DNA from: Chryseobacterium camelliae | GTDB taxonomy: Bacteria > Bacteroidota > Bacteroidia > Flavobacteriales > Weeksellaceae | Assembly: GCF_002770595.1 (NCBI RefSeq) | Contig: NZ_CP022986.1 | Span: forward strand, 496,001 to 560,000 | DNA: 64,000 nucleotides | Direction of reading: 5' to 3' | Part shown: positions 63,141-64,000 of the stretch, piece by piece | Layout: each line of letters starts with the position of its first letter | Numbering within the stretch: the stretch's first letter is position 1 | Translations under genes and position numbers: made by a program | Notes under the pieces: generated by a model | What the model saw: the letters and a program-made list of their open reading frames with translations, nothing else | What the model was told of the DNA's origin: nothing | Databases searched by the model: none

Positions 63141-64000
63141 TTAAAATCTGTATATCACTTCTTTCTGGAATCCTTCAAGCATTTTTTCAGCCTTCTCGTA
63201 GTCTTTGGTAAACCCGAGGATATAGCCACCGCCTCCGCTTCCGCAAAGTTTCAGGTAATAGGCATTGGAATCCAGGCCTTTCTTCCAGATGTTGAAAATA
63301 CTTTCCGGAATCATCGGGCGGAAATGTTCATAGGCCCAATGGGATAGCTTTTTCAGATTTCTGAAAAACGGATTCATGTCTTTTTTAAGGAATGCGTCAA
63401 TACACGCATTGTTATAACGGATAAATTCTTCTTTCAGCGTTTTACGGAATCCTTCGGTTTTCATCTTCTCGAAGAAAATCTGGATCATTGGTCCCGTTTC
63501 ACCGGTCATTCCCGAATCGATAAGGAAAATGGCTCCTTTTCCTTCCTCTCCGTCCGGTATAGACACCCGGTCAAGATTTTCCCTGTTCTCAATCAGGATC
63601 GGCAAGTTCATATAACAGATCAGAGGATCCATACCTGAGCTCTTACCATGGAAATAGCTTTCCATTTCGCCGAAAACAGCCTTTAAATTTTTCAGGTTCT
63701 CTTTGGAAATGTTTTCAGGATCGTGCTTGATCAGGGAATATTTCTCAAAAATGGCAGCAACAAGTGCACCTGAGCTTCCTACGCCGTATCCCTGAGGAAT
63801 ATTGGAATCGAAGAAAAGCCCTGCGGCAATATCATCTTTGAAACGCTGTACATCCAGGGTAAAGTCTTCCGGCAGCTGCAGTTCCTGAAGGAAATCAGCA
63901 TACTTCTGAAGGTGTCCGTTGGATCTGGCCTCAAATTCCGAATGGCTTTCTGAGAACTTTAAAGTACCCTTATAGAAACTGTAAGGTACCACAAGTCCCT
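63141..64000 (-). CDS. Mevalonate kinase-like GHMP kinase (5' end beyond window)
   Basis: At least 286 residues; the frame stays open to base 64000, and the GTG near 63992 is internal (GLVVPYSFYKGTLKF), so the true start is outside. Motifs: NIPQGYGVGSSGALVAAIFEKY (GHMP ATP-binding loop), GEMESYFHGKSSGMDPLICY (conserved in mevalonate kinases) and a C-terminal KLCGSGGGGYILGF. It phosphorylates mevalonate in the isoprenoid pathway. UbiA follows 9 bp downstream. Confidence 0.9.
   Translation of the reverse strand, partial: GLVVPYSFYKGTLKFSESHSEFEARSNGHLQKYADFLQELQLPEDFTLDVQRFKDDIAAGLFFDSNIPQGYGVGSSGALVAAIFEKYSLIKHDPENISKENLKNLKAVFGEMESYFHGKSSGMDPLICYMNLPILIENRENLDRVSIPDGEEGKGAIFLIDSGMTGETGPMIQIFFEKMKTEGFRKTLKEEFIRYNNACIDAFLKKDMNPFFRNLKKLSHWAYEHFRPMIPESIFNIWKKGLDSNAYYLKLCGSGGGGYILGFTKDYEKAEKMLEGFQKEVIYRF

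Overview
The window is chromosomal DNA of a Bacteroidota bacterium, most likely Chryseobacterium or a close relative in the Weeksellaceae. Support comes from the protein set (family GT117 DUF2723 membrane protein, TssE/TssF of the Bacteroidota-type T6SS, DUF4199, DUF2807, DUF4286 and DUF4920 proteins, a 93-residue epsilon subunit, a sulfonolipid-type gene pair) and from promoters of the Bacteroidota type: many genes start just downstream of a TAnnTTTG -7 box, one with a perfect TTTG-19 bp-TAnnTTTG layout. I see no tRNA, rRNA, insertion sequence, prophage or CRISPR array. One RNA gene, the SRP RNA, is visible near 39.7 kb.

Layout. 0-8 kb: the end of a beta-barrel protein, purF and purC, a SatD/DUF3307 pair apparently co-transcribed with purC, a DUF3347 protein, a TonB-dependent receptor and kdsA. 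8-10.6 kb: an AraC regulator, a short-chain dehydrogenase and an acetolactate decarboxylase with a signal peptide. 10.7-16.3 kb: a DUF1697 protein, a GT-C type membrane protein and a 1160-residue GT117 protein. 16.5-18.9 kb: a cysteine-synthase-like enzyme and an alpha-oxoamine synthase, together probably sulfonolipid (capnine) synthesis. 19-24 kb: a glucosaminidase and an SGNH/MBOAT/SGNH-LysM acyl-transfer group. 24-33.6 kb: a B12-type radical SAM enzyme, atpC/atpD, ribF, YjbR, a lipoprotein glutathione peroxidase and kdsB. 33.7-39.5 kb: an aminotransferase, a phospho-sugar mutase, a DUF2807 lipoprotein, a small membrane protein, a GT2 enzyme and DUF4199. 39.6-46.5 kb: the SRP RNA, a UPF0173 hydrolase, menA, menB, a TPR protein and gyrA. 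46.6-51.6 kb: DUF4286, two small His/Pro-rich lipoproteins, a further lipoprotein, a 44-residue double-glycine peptide and uvrA. 51.8-55.1 kb: a T6SS baseplate fragment (tssE, tssF and a DUF3829 lipoprotein). 55.3-64 kb: a cyanophycinase, an APC permease, DUF4920, an M14 carboxypeptidase, an 820-bp operator-rich gap before an HTH regulator, proline dehydrogenase, a UbiA prenyltransferase and a truncated mevalonate kinase.

Most of the window is housekeeping DNA: purine, Kdo, menaquinone, flavin, ATP synthase, gyrase and repair. The parts that deserve attention are (1) the SatD/DUF3307/purC operon, where SatD carries an RGDEF motif and an Asp placed like those of a GGDEF/cyclase palm domain; (2) the array of TTTACAnnTGTAAA dyads that overlays a perfect promoter of the HTH regulator; (3) the unlisted double-glycine peptide; (4) the sulfonolipid pair; and (5) a recurrent class of intergenic hairpins built from short tandem repeats and their inverted copies.

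Where a longer reading frame ran into a neighbouring gene or terminator, I moved the start to the first internal Met that fits the family, and say so in the entry.
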